From Planctomycetes bacterium UBA1662 (GTDB lineage: Bacteria; Planctomycetota; UBA8108), in the NCBI GenBank assembly GCA_002320775.1, contig DCKY01000278.1, positions 1 through 17,392 on the forward strand: a stretch of DNA of 17,392 nucleotides, given 5' to 3'. Below the pieces are notes generated by a model. That model was not told where the DNA came from and searched no databases. It saw only the letters and a list, made by a program, of their open reading frames with translations. How positions within the stretch are numbered: the stretch's first letter is position 1; each line of letters opens with the position of its first letter. The position numbers and the translations under genes are program-made. Below, piece after piece: positions 1 through 7,008 of this stretch.

Positions 1-55
1 TATCCTCCGGTGGCATTAACTGGTCAAAAGTGATCGGGTCCTGGGTTTCGTTCAT
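1..55 (-). CDS. Possible start of a further operon gene, cut by the left edge
   Basis: Reading leftward, an ATG at 55-53 opens a frame without stop to the window edge (18 codons, beginning MNETQDPITF). It lies 28 bases after the DUF1501 stop, on the same strand, so it could be the next gene of that operon. I see no convincing Shine-Dalgarno sequence before this ATG, and too little is present to name a family. It may equally be untranslated sequence, or the true start may lie beyond the edge. Confidence 0.3.
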   Translation of the reverse strand, partial: MNETQDPITFDQLMPPED

Positions 56-83
56 GGGAGGCTGGCCGGTCTGCGGGTTTGTT

Positions 84-1274
84 TCAGGAGAAAAGAGATA
101 GTTTCTCGAACGTCTTACCTAAGAGTTTCGTTGAGTCGATGCTGAAGAGTTCTTCGAGCACGGTGGCGTAGACGCGGCGGAAGTCGGTGGTGAACCGGAG
201 GTCGCCACGGTCGAGATTTGTGAAGTTCGGGTTGGGACCCTTCAGGCCGCCGCTGGTCTTTCCAGAGAGCAGGAACATCGGCGCTGCGCAGCCATGGTCC
301 GTTCCAAGGCTGGCGTTTTCCTTTACCCGGCGCCCGAATTCGGAGAACACCATGACCGTGACGCGCTCAGCTACTCCGGATTTTTCCACGTGGCGATAGA
401 AGGCCGTCAACGCGCCGGAGAGATCTTCAAGGAGGTTCGAATGGACATCGCCCTGGCGGGCGTGGGTGTCGTAGCCGCCCTGGCTGAGATAGAGGATCCG
501 GGCCGGATAGTCCCCGGAGACCATCTGGCCGGCAAGCTTCAGTCTGCGGCCGAGCTCTGAGTCGGGGTATTCGACCGGTGGCGGATTCCGGCTGACACTC
601 AGAATCTTGTCAAGGCTGTCGAGGGTTTCGTTGGCCAGCCCCCTGACGTAGTCAGCTCGCCCATCTCGCGACTGCTCGTTGACCGCCCGCATGATCTTTT
701 TCAGTTTCGCGCCTTTTTTCCCTGATAGCAGCTCGATCAAATCCAGGTTCTGAATGCTGGCCACATGACGCTCGCCATTGAAGGCGAGCGGGAGCGCTTC
801 ATCTCCAATGTGAATTCCACTCAGGGTGGAGGGCTTCTTCTCCAGGGCTTTACCGAGCCAGCCTGTTTCCTTCTCAGTGATGGAGGGGTTGGCGGTGTGC
901 CAGATGTCCATGCTGCGAAAATGGCTGCGGTCGGGGTCGGGATAGCCGACCCCCTGGATGACGGCGAGATGGCCCTCCTTGAAGAGAGCCTGCAACCCCT
1001 CCATAGATGGATGCAGGCCCATCTCGTTGGAGCCATCGAGCCTGAGGACCCGGGCCTTCGGGATCGCCAGGGCCGGACGGCTGCGGTAATAGAGGTCGTC
1101 TTCAAAGGGGACGACGGTGTTGAGTCCATCATTGCCGCCGCTGAGCTGGACCACGACCAGTCGATGGTCGCCTCCGGCCACCTGGAGCTTTTCTGACGCA
1201 TCGAGAAGGGCTCCGGGCGTGAGAGCCAGGCCGGCGCCCGACAGCTTGAGGAAGTCTCTGCGCTTGTATTTCAT
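84..1274 (-). CDS. DUF1501 family protein, Tat-exported
   Basis: A 396-residue protein of the DUF1501 family, which is abundant in planctomycetes and related to the alkaline phosphatase/sulfatase fold; its reaction is not established. The N-terminus has a twin-arginine signal (KRRDFLK, residues 4-10, followed by a Gly/Ala/Leu-rich stretch to about 25), so folded export by Tat is expected. Family motifs are visible: QLSGGNDGLNT (43-53), a His-rich stretch with SHFRSMDIWHTA (117-128), the GGYDTHARQ segment, and SEFGRR followed by GTDHGCAAP near the C-terminus. Length is normal for the family. It is the third gene of a leftward operon, 68 bases after the DUF1800 stop. DUF1501 and DUF1800 genes are very commonly adjacent, which implies a joint function. 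The ATG at 1274 has only a weak ribosome site (TGGA), but it gives exactly the Tat signal at the N-terminus. Confidence 0.93.
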   Translation of the reverse strand: MKYKRRDFLKLSGAGLALTPGALLDASEKLQVAGGDHRLVVVQLSGGNDGLNTVVPFEDDLYYRSRPALAIPKARVLRLDGSNEMGLHPSMEGLQALFKEGHLAVIQGVGYPDPDRSHFRSMDIWHTANPSITEKETGWLGKALEKKPSTLSGIHIGDEALPLAFNGERHVASIQNLDLIELLSGKKGAKLKKIMRAVNEQSRDGRADYVRGLANETLDSLDKILSVSRNPPPVEYPDSELGRRLKLAGQMVSGDYPARILYLSQGGYDTHARQGDVHSNLLEDLSGALTAFYRHVEKSGVAERVTVMVFSEFGRRVKENASLGTDHGCAAPMFLLSGKTSGGLKGPNPNFTNLDRGDLRFTTDFRRVYATVLEELFSIDSTKLLGKTFEKLSLFS

Positions 1275-1342
1275 TTAATCTGTCCAGTCCAGGATCCTGC
1301 CTGTACGCCGGCGATTATAACCGGCAGTTGTCGCATCCTGTA

Positions 1343-2638
1343 TCAAATGTACTGGTGCTCCGGGAGCTCAACGAGAGCCGTGACCATCAGCTTGAGATCA
1401 TTGCCTGTTTCATCGACGATGGTTTTTCGGATCTTTTCGTTAAGTCCTTCGGGGAAGAGCAGGGAAAAGATCCCTTCGACGCCTCCCTTTTCCAGCTTGT
1501 TCCAGGGGATCCGGGGGTCGTTTTCAGTCGAGCCGGCCAGGGTATTGGCGAACCTGTAGCGCGAAAGGAGGGTGTTGGAATTCAGCCAGGCCTTTCCCTT
1601 CTGCCAGCCCTTGACGCTTGGCGGGCGAAGGATATCCATTCCCATACGGGACATTTCCACCGGCAGTCGCTCGGCTCCGGCGGTGGCGTTCAGGGTTCGT
1701 AGTGTTCCAATGGCGAAATCAGCCGGGGAAGACAGGATGGACCTCCTTGCGTGGGCTGAGTAGAACTCCCTGGAGCTGACGAGCTTTTTGACAAGGGACC
1801 CGATGTTGTGGGCGCTTGCGAGATAGAGCTCGCCAAGAGCCTTGCGCAGCTCCCCGGAAACAGGCGTCCCCAGGTAGTAGTTGAAGAGCTTCGCGGCGAT
1901 GAATTCAGCGCAGGCCCGTTTTTCCAGGCAGGCGCGGAGGACGTCATCCCCATCGAAGTCTCCAGTCAGGCCGAAGATCGTCTTGGAGCCGGTGTCGTGA
2001 GCGCGCTGGTTGAACCAGAACCTCCGGTTCTTGACGTGCCAGCCGGTAAAGGCCCGGGCGGCCTCCTTGATGTCTTCCTCTGTGTAATTGCCCACTCCAA
2101 GGCTGAATAATTCCATCAGCTCCCTCGCGAAGTTTTCGTTGGGTTCTCCCCGGCGGTTGGAGTTCCCATCCAGCCAGGTGAGCATGGCAGGGTCCTTCGC
2201 TATTGCCTTGAGCAGGCCATGGAAGGGCCCCGGCCCCAGGCGAAGGAAGGTCCGCACCTGGTCCATCATCAACCGGGCATCGCGGACCTTGGTGTCGCTG
2301 GTGGCGAAGTGGTCATGCCAGAAGAGCGCGAGCTTGTCCCTGGCGGGACTGTTGCCCCGGAGCATCCTGTGGGCCCACCAGGTCTGGATTGCTTCAGTGC
2401 TGCCGATTCTGCGCTGACTGTCGGCTACCGCCTTCATCTCAGGGGTTTCGTCGCGATCAGCAAGAAGGGCAGCCGGGGCCGCGCGCGGACCGAGCTCAAG
2501 GACTTTTTGTACCAGCTTGCGGGGGGAGCCGAAGGTGAGGCGCCTGGCGAGGTGGGCGGCGGCTGCAACATTCCAGGGGCCATCCTTCCCGGGGCGGAAC
2601 GGCTCGAGGCTCTCCTGGGCTGTCAGGTCAGCGCCCAC
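1343..2638 (-). CDS. DUF1800 family protein
   Basis: A 431-residue DUF1800 protein. Characteristic segments are AHLARRLTFG (28-37), LFWHDHFAT (105-113), the stretch WLDGNSNRRGEP then NENFARELMELFSLG (155-181), and ARAFTGWH (194-201). The family is widespread in planctomycetes and usually sits beside DUF1501; its activity is not known. The start is a GTG at 2638, two bases after the TGA of the upstream gene, which suggests translational coupling; no strong Shine-Dalgarno sequence is visible. With this start the protein has no signal peptide, and extending the frame upstream only gives polar sequence overlapping the previous gene. Its partner DUF1501 is Tat-exported, so this protein either stays in the cytoplasm or is carried out with a partner (inference). 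Confidence 0.92.
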   Translation of the reverse strand: MGADLTAQESLEPFRPGKDGPWNVAAAAHLARRLTFGSPRKLVQKVLELGPRAAPAALLADRDETPEMKAVADSQRRIGSTEAIQTWWAHRMLRGNSPARDKLALFWHDHFATSDTKVRDARLMMDQVRTFLRLGPGPFHGLLKAIAKDPAMLTWLDGNSNRRGEPNENFARELMELFSLGVGNYTEEDIKEAARAFTGWHVKNRRFWFNQRAHDTGSKTIFGLTGDFDGDDVLRACLEKRACAEFIAAKLFNYYLGTPVSGELRKALGELYLASAHNIGSLVKKLVSSREFYSAHARRSILSSPADFAIGTLRTLNATAGAERLPVEMSRMGMDILRPPSVKGWQKGKAWLNSNTLLSRYRFANTLAGSTENDPRIPWNKLEKGGVEGIFSLLFPEGLNEKIRKTIVDETGNDLKLMVTALVELPEHQYI

Positions 2639-2640
2639 GG

Positions 2641-4431
2641 TCAGTCTGAAGGCTCGACGATTGTGTTTCCGCTGATGAGCCCAAGCCGAAGCTTCATGCG
2701 GACAGCCTCTTCTTCCCGGAAGCTCTCGAGCTCGAGGTCCCGGGTAAAGGAGAGAATCTCCCCTATGATCGCGAGCTCCTTCTTCGCCTCCTCAAGGCTG
2801 ATGCCTTTGCTGACAACCTGTTGGGCGGCGAGGAAGTCGGTATTGGTTCCCAGGATGGAGCGCAGGGCCCTGCCATCGATGTAGATTCGGTCCCTTGCAT
2901 AAGACGGGGCGACTGTTTTTCCGGCGTCTCCGGATTTTTCGGATTCCTCAACCAGGATTTTGACCAGGTTGAAGGTTGAGCCGAGGATGACCCTGTTGCC
3001 GGTGACGGCAAGACTGGGAGAGAAGTTGTATTCGATTCCGGGGTTCCTGGGGTCTTCAGGGAGGCCGAGGTCCACTCGGTAGCAGTCCACCTTGCCGACC
3101 TTTTCCGGCCTGACGAGCATGCTTGGGGCGTTGGAGTCCTGCTGCATCCGGGTGATATTGAGAATGCTGACCAGGCTGTTGAAGGCGACGATAAACGGCC
3201 GGCCGAATTTCTTGGCATCTTTCAATTCAATGATCAAAGCGCCGCCTGGAATCAAGGGACGGGGGGAGGACCTGCCTTCCTGTGCCAGGGGGTTTTTGAA
3301 GACCAGCGAGATGGTCTCGCCGAGCTGGGGAAGAACCTCGTCCTGGAAGTTCAGGCCGCCAAAAAACATGGACAGGGCGGCTGAAAATTGAGCCAGGCTG
3401 CCGGCCGCCTGGGGCTCGAGAAAGGCTTCGCTGTTTTCCCACCAACCGTAGATGTCTCTCGATAGCTGGATGGAGGCCAGGAGTCCGCGCTTATGGATGC
3501 TGGGCTGGAAATCGCTTTGGGGTGTTTTCGGGAAGAAGGGCGCGTACTTTTCGTCAAATCCCCGATCGTCGGCGTGGAGCTCGATGCCCAGGTCAATTCC
3601 GGACCAGCTGCTGTCAATCGTGGCACTCAACAATTTGCAGTTGCGTAAGGCTCCGGAAAACCCGCTGAGCAGGAGGCTCTGGACCGGGTTGTCGAGCTTG
3701 CGGCCGAATTCTCCGGCAAGTATGGGAATGAAGGTGGGGCGAATGGAAGCCCTGATGAGGAAATCGTCTTTGTGGGAGAGCTGTGAAAAGAATGGAGAAT
3801 TCCCGGCGGATTTTTCCGTCCTGTCGTAGGCGAGGTCGATGGTTTCTTCGAGTAGCTTTTTAGAGTTGGTCGCGGCGAGAATTCCCCCGAGCTCTGAAAA
3901 CCAGAGGTCACCTATTTGTTCGAAGGTGTGCCCCTCGTGGTCCAGCTTGCGGGTTTCAAATGGGAGCCCGGTGGAGGCTTTGAATGCCAGGGCGAAGGCT
4001 TTTCTGACTTCTGCGAAGGCTTCCGGGCTTCCGGTTCGAGTCAGCAGCAAGGTCTCCTGTCCGCCGGCGAAGGAGAGCCTCGACCCGAGCAGGAATTCTT
4101 TTCCCAGGAGGTCGTCAAAAAGGTCCAGCGGATCTCGGCCAGCAGGCTTCTCTATCTTTCCGAGGTTTTCGATCAACTCGGAGTAATCTTCGCTTTGCAG
4201 GTAGGCCCTCCCAAAACTCGAGTCGAGCAGGCGCTTCAATTTTGGCGAGTCGAGGAGGCTTTTAAGGCGCGGTCCCAGGTTTTTCGCTTCGGCGTAACCA
4301 ATGACGCTGGCCGGTGTCCAGTTCGCAAGCTTTTCGCATTTCTGGAGCTCCTCGCTTTTTAGGGGGCCTCGCAGAAGAACAAGGGAAATGGTGAAAAGAA
4401 GGAGCGAGCGTAGTGCAAGGGAAGGTTGCAT
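2641..4431 (-). CDS. Secreted DUF3352-like protein, function unknown
   Basis: A 596-residue protein with a hydrophobic N-terminal signal segment (residues about 5-21, LALRSLLLFTISLVLL) after a short start, so it is probably exported. The remainder alternates mixed alpha/beta stretches. Segments such as the GILAATNSKKLLEETIDLA helix (residues about 188-206), and phrases like 'TRTGSPEAFAEVRKAF' and 'VTGNRVILGSTFNLVKILVEE', resemble DUF3352 proteins, in which a repeated beta-strand/helix unit tests whether a value 'is the protein's own'. No catalytic motif is evident. It is first in the leftward operon and ends 2 bases before the DUF1800 GTG, so all three proteins are probably made together. The ATG at 4431 is kept because it directly precedes the signal segment; the ribosome site is weak. 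Assignment to DUF3352 is by general resemblance only. Confidence 0.72.
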   Translation of the reverse strand: MQPSLALRSLLLFTISLVLLRGPLKSEELQKCEKLANWTPASVIGYAEAKNLGPRLKSLLDSPKLKRLLDSSFGRAYLQSEDYSELIENLGKIEKPAGRDPLDLFDDLLGKEFLLGSRLSFAGGQETLLLTRTGSPEAFAEVRKAFALAFKASTGLPFETRKLDHEGHTFEQIGDLWFSELGGILAATNSKKLLEETIDLAYDRTEKSAGNSPFFSQLSHKDDFLIRASIRPTFIPILAGEFGRKLDNPVQSLLLSGFSGALRNCKLLSATIDSSWSGIDLGIELHADDRGFDEKYAPFFPKTPQSDFQPSIHKRGLLASIQLSRDIYGWWENSEAFLEPQAAGSLAQFSAALSMFFGGLNFQDEVLPQLGETISLVFKNPLAQEGRSSPRPLIPGGALIIELKDAKKFGRPFIVAFNSLVSILNITRMQQDSNAPSMLVRPEKVGKVDCYRVDLGLPEDPRNPGIEYNFSPSLAVTGNRVILGSTFNLVKILVEESEKSGDAGKTVAPSYARDRIYIDGRALRSILGTNTDFLAAQQVVSKGISLEEAKKELAIIGEILSFTRDLELESFREEEAVRMKLRLGLISGNTIVEPSD

Positions 4432-4674
4432 GGCAATTTCCAGTAATGGAGTTCGTGTCAGGCGGGGCCGTCAAATCTATCTGAACCGAATGTGGTTGGA
4501 CTATTTGTAAGTTGTAACGATTTGTCGCAGCCTCGGGCGGTCTTAGCGGGCTGTCGATCACTCATTTAGCGCCGCAGGAAGCAAAAAAACGGCAAGGCCT
4601 GCTGGTGAACCGCAAAAGCGGCTATATTTCGTAACTTCTTCATCTGTCCGATAATAAAACTCCCCATAAAGAGC

Positions 4675-4702
4675 TTGAGGCTGGGATTTACGACCCTATA
4701 AT
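4675..4702 (+). promoter_or_regulatory. Sigma-70-like promoter for fusA
   Basis: TTGAGG (4675-4680) is followed after 16 bases by a perfect TATAAT (4697-4702). The -35 matches the consensus at four of six positions. Transcription would start near 4709, leaving a leader of roughly 230 bases before the preferred fusA start codon. It is the best-matching promoter in the window; no experimental evidence is available from sequence. Confidence 0.55.
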
Positions 4703-4750
4703 TCGGCCTTCTGCTTCTTTGAACGCTGCAGAGACATTGTAGTGAAATAA

Positions 4751-4795
4751 GACCTAATTTAGCGGGTTGGTGTGAACCATCAGGGCTAATTGGTC
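4751..4795 (+). promoter_or_regulatory. Predicted stem-loop in the fusA leader
   Basis: The arm GACCTAATTTAGC (4751-4763) is complementary to GCTAATTGGTC (4785-4795) apart from two unpaired T residues. Inside it a second small hairpin can form from GGTT (4765-4768) and AACC (4775-4778) with a six-base loop. The element lies about 40 bases after the predicted transcription start and 140 bases before the fusA start codon. It could be a leader structure controlling EF-G synthesis, but no known RNA family is recognised and no terminator-like U-run follows. Confidence 0.35.
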
Positions 4796-4922
4796 GATAT
4801 CAAAGAAAGCTCGGGGCGTACGTGGCCTGGGGGCCTTTATGGATCTCACAGCGGGTGAGGTAAGTGATTCTGGTTAATTCCTTTAAGTAGTGTTTTCAGA
4901 TAGTTATGAGCGTTTCACTGGC

Positions 4923-4926
4923 AGGT
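4923..4926 (+). promoter_or_regulatory. Ribosome binding site deciding the fusA start
   Basis: AGGT lies nine bases before the ATG at 4936. The in-frame ATG at 4906 has no purine-rich site before it. Initiation at 4936 gives MAQRIRNIGIVAHID, which matches the usual EF-G N-terminus; the upstream ATG would add ten residues that are atypical for the family. Confidence 0.6.
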
Positions 4927-4935
4927 AAAAAAGTT

Positions 4936-6993
4936 ATGGCCCAACGAATCCGGAATATCGGCATCGTGGCCCACATCGATAGCGGCAAGACGACCATCAC
5001 CGAGCGCATGCTCAAGGTATGCGGCAAGATCCACAAGCTCGGCGAGGTCCATGACGGCGAAGCCACTATGGACTTCATGAAGGAAGAGAAGGAACGCGGC
5101 ATTACGATCGGTTCGGCTGCGACCTACTTTGAGTGGGATCGTCATGAATTCAACCTGATCGATACGCCAGGACACGTTGATTTTACCGCTGAGGTTGAAC
5201 GCTCCTGCCGAGTCCTCGATGGAGCTATCCTGGCGATCGACTCGGTGGCCGGCGCGCAGGCCCAGAGCGAGACCGTTAACCGCCAGTTGAACAAATACGG
5301 CGTACCGCGCCTGGCCTTCATCAATAAGATGGATCGTGTCGGGGCTGATTTTGAGAAGGCTGTCGCGTCCCTGAAGAAAAACCTCGGCCTTGCAGTTGTT
5401 CCGATCCAGATCCCAATTGGCGAGGGCCAGGATTTCAGGGGGCTTGTGGATCTCGTAGCCATGGAGCAGGTCAGCTTCCCTGAGGATTCCGATGACCCCG
5501 CAAAATTTGAGCGCGGCCCTGTCGAGCCGGAAGTGCTGGAGCTTGCCGAAACCATGCGGATGGGGCTGCTCGATGTGTTGAGCCTCCACTGCGATGAACT
5601 TACAGAGGTTCTACTCGAGGGCGAAGAGCCTGATGTCAAGCTCGTGCGCAAGGCGCTCCGGGAGATGACGATTGAAGGCGCCATCGTTCCCGTGTTGCTT
5701 GGCTCGGCTCTTCATAACCGGGGGGTTCCCGCCCTGCTGGACGCTTCCGTAGACTACCTTCCTAATCCCCTCGACAAGGGTGCCGTTGAAGGTTTCGCGC
5801 CGTCCGGGGAAGAGAGTATTGCGTTTGCTCCCCAGGCCGAGGAGCCTCTGGGAGCTCTCGTTTTCAAGACAGTTCACTATTCGACCGGCGACCTGACCTT
5901 TATCCGGGTTTTCTCAGGGACCCTGCACGCCGGCAAGGCCGCCTTTAATTCCCGCCTGCGGAAGCATGAACGGGTTGGCCAGATCTACCGGATTCACGCG
6001 GGATCGAGAGAATCCATCGAGTGCGCGGTCGCGGGCCAGATTGTAGCCTGTGTTGGTCTCAAGAAGAGCGCCACCGGGGATACTCTCTGCGCCAAGGACA
6101 ACCAGATCACCTACGGGTCGACAACCTTCGCCAACCCCGTCATATCGATGGCTGTTGAGCCTTCAACCAATGCTGACAGGGATCGCCTGGGTGAGGTCCT
6201 GGGAATTATTTCCCGAGAGGATCCCACCTTTCGAGTGAATACCGATGAGGAAACCGGCCAGACCATCATGTCGGGCATGGGGGAACTTCACCTCGAGGTT
6301 GTCGTTCACCGGCTTCGAGATGATTTCCGTCTCCAGGTCATCACCGGGAAGCCGCGCGTGTCCTACAGGCAGACCCTCAATCGCGGAGTGACCATCAATT
6401 CTCGCCATGTCAAGCAGACTGGCGGATCAGGTCAGTTTGCCGTTGCTGAGATCGAGTTCGAGCCCATCGAGGGTGAGGAATTCGAGTTTGAAGATAAGAT
6501 CAAGGGCGGCGCGATCACCGCTGAATTCCTCAAGTCCGTCAGGAAGGGCATCGAGGACTACTGCATCTCCGGGGGCAAGAGAGCCGCCAAGATCCAGGGG
6601 CTTCGGGCAACTGTCGTCGACGGCAAGATGCACGATGTCGATTCAAGCCAGCTTGCTTTCTATGCCTGCGGTGTCAAGGCCGTGAGGGCGGCGGAGGAGC
6701 AGTGCGGCCTGACCTTGCTCGAGCCTGTGATGCGAGTTGTCGTTACCACCCCTGATGATTATCTCGGGGCCGTCATTGGGGATCTGAATTCTCGTGCCGG
6801 CGTGATTATCCAGATTGGCGATGAGGGCCAGGATAAGCAGGTTACCGCGCGGGTTCCTCTGCGGAATCTTCCCGCCTATGCCACAGGGCTTCGCAGCATC
6901 ACCAGCGGCAGGGGCGACTACAGCATGGAGCCTGACGGCTACCAGGTTGTTCCTGAAGATGTGGCGAGTGAGATCGGCGGCGAAGAGAGCTGA
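4936..6993 (+). CDS. fusA: Elongation factor G
   Basis: EF-G is the cytoplasmic GTPase that drives translocation on the ribosome and, with RRF, ribosome recycling. The 685-residue length is normal. Numbering from the preferred start, the GTPase motifs are complete: AHIDSGKT (12-19), RGITI in switch I (54-58), DTPGH (76-80), NKMD (130-133) and GSA (256-258). Domain II, the domain III segment with MSGMGELHLEV, the domain IV tip DGKMHDVDSS and the C-terminal TSGRGDYSMEPDGY of domain V are all present. The P-loop has Ser where classical EF-G has Ala (HIDAGKTT). That is seen in the mitochondrial-type and spirochaete/planctomycete (spdEFG) branches, so this may be such a paralogue rather than the str-operon EF-G. 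No rpsL, rpsG or tuf is adjacent. An alternative in-frame ATG at 4906 would give 695 residues but lacks a ribosome site. The gene ends 15 bases from the end of a convergent gene. Confidence 0.96.
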   Translation: MAQRIRNIGIVAHIDSGKTTITERMLKVCGKIHKLGEVHDGEATMDFMKEEKERGITIGSAATYFEWDRHEFNLIDTPGHVDFTAEVERSCRVLDGAILAIDSVAGAQAQSETVNRQLNKYGVPRLAFINKMDRVGADFEKAVASLKKNLGLAVVPIQIPIGEGQDFRGLVDLVAMEQVSFPEDSDDPAKFERGPVEPEVLELAETMRMGLLDVLSLHCDELTEVLLEGEEPDVKLVRKALREMTIEGAIVPVLLGSALHNRGVPALLDASVDYLPNPLDKGAVEGFAPSGEESIAFAPQAEEPLGALVFKTVHYSTGDLTFIRVFSGTLHAGKAAFNSRLRKHERVGQIYRIHAGSRESIECAVAGQIVACVGLKKSATGDTLCAKDNQITYGSTTFANPVISMAVEPSTNADRDRLGEVLGIISREDPTFRVNTDEETGQTIMSGMGELHLEVVVHRLRDDFRLQVITGKPRVSYRQTLNRGVTINSRHVKQTGGSGQFAVAEIEFEPIEGEEFEFEDKIKGGAITAEFLKSVRKGIEDYCISGGKRAAKIQGLRATVVDGKMHDVDSSQLAFYACGVKAVRAAEEQCGLTLLEPVMRVVVTTPDDYLGAVIGDLNSRAGVIIQIGDEGQDKQVTARVPLRNLPAYATGLRSITSGRGDYSMEPDGYQVVPEDVASEIGGEES

Positions 6994-7008
6994 GCCGAAC
7001 GACCCGGG

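Larger units (their letters stand above)
4432..4935. other. Divergent intergenic region upstream of fusA and the DUF3352-like/DUF1800/DUF1501 operon
   Basis: About 500 bases without a convincing gene. It must carry the promoters of both divergent transcripts. On the plus strand I see one good sigma-70-like promoter (4675-4702) and a stem-loop-rich leader (4751-4795), both described separately. A short CCGC-AAAA-GCGG hairpin lies at 4610-4621, and a GGCC-TGGG-GGCC hairpin at 4824-4835; both have only four base pairs and may be chance. On the minus strand no convincing promoter stands out. No tRNA or known riboswitch pattern is recognised. Confidence 0.6.

Noticed and set aside
4751..4860. A tRNA or known riboswitch in the fusA leader
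   Set aside because: No cloverleaf with conserved T-loop (GTTCGAATC-like) sequence and no recognised riboswitch core could be found; only the simple paired arms are supported.
4906..4935. ATG at 4906 as the fusA start
   Set aside because: No ribosome site precedes it, and it adds ten residues not typical of EF-G; the ATG at 4936 has AGGT at good spacing.
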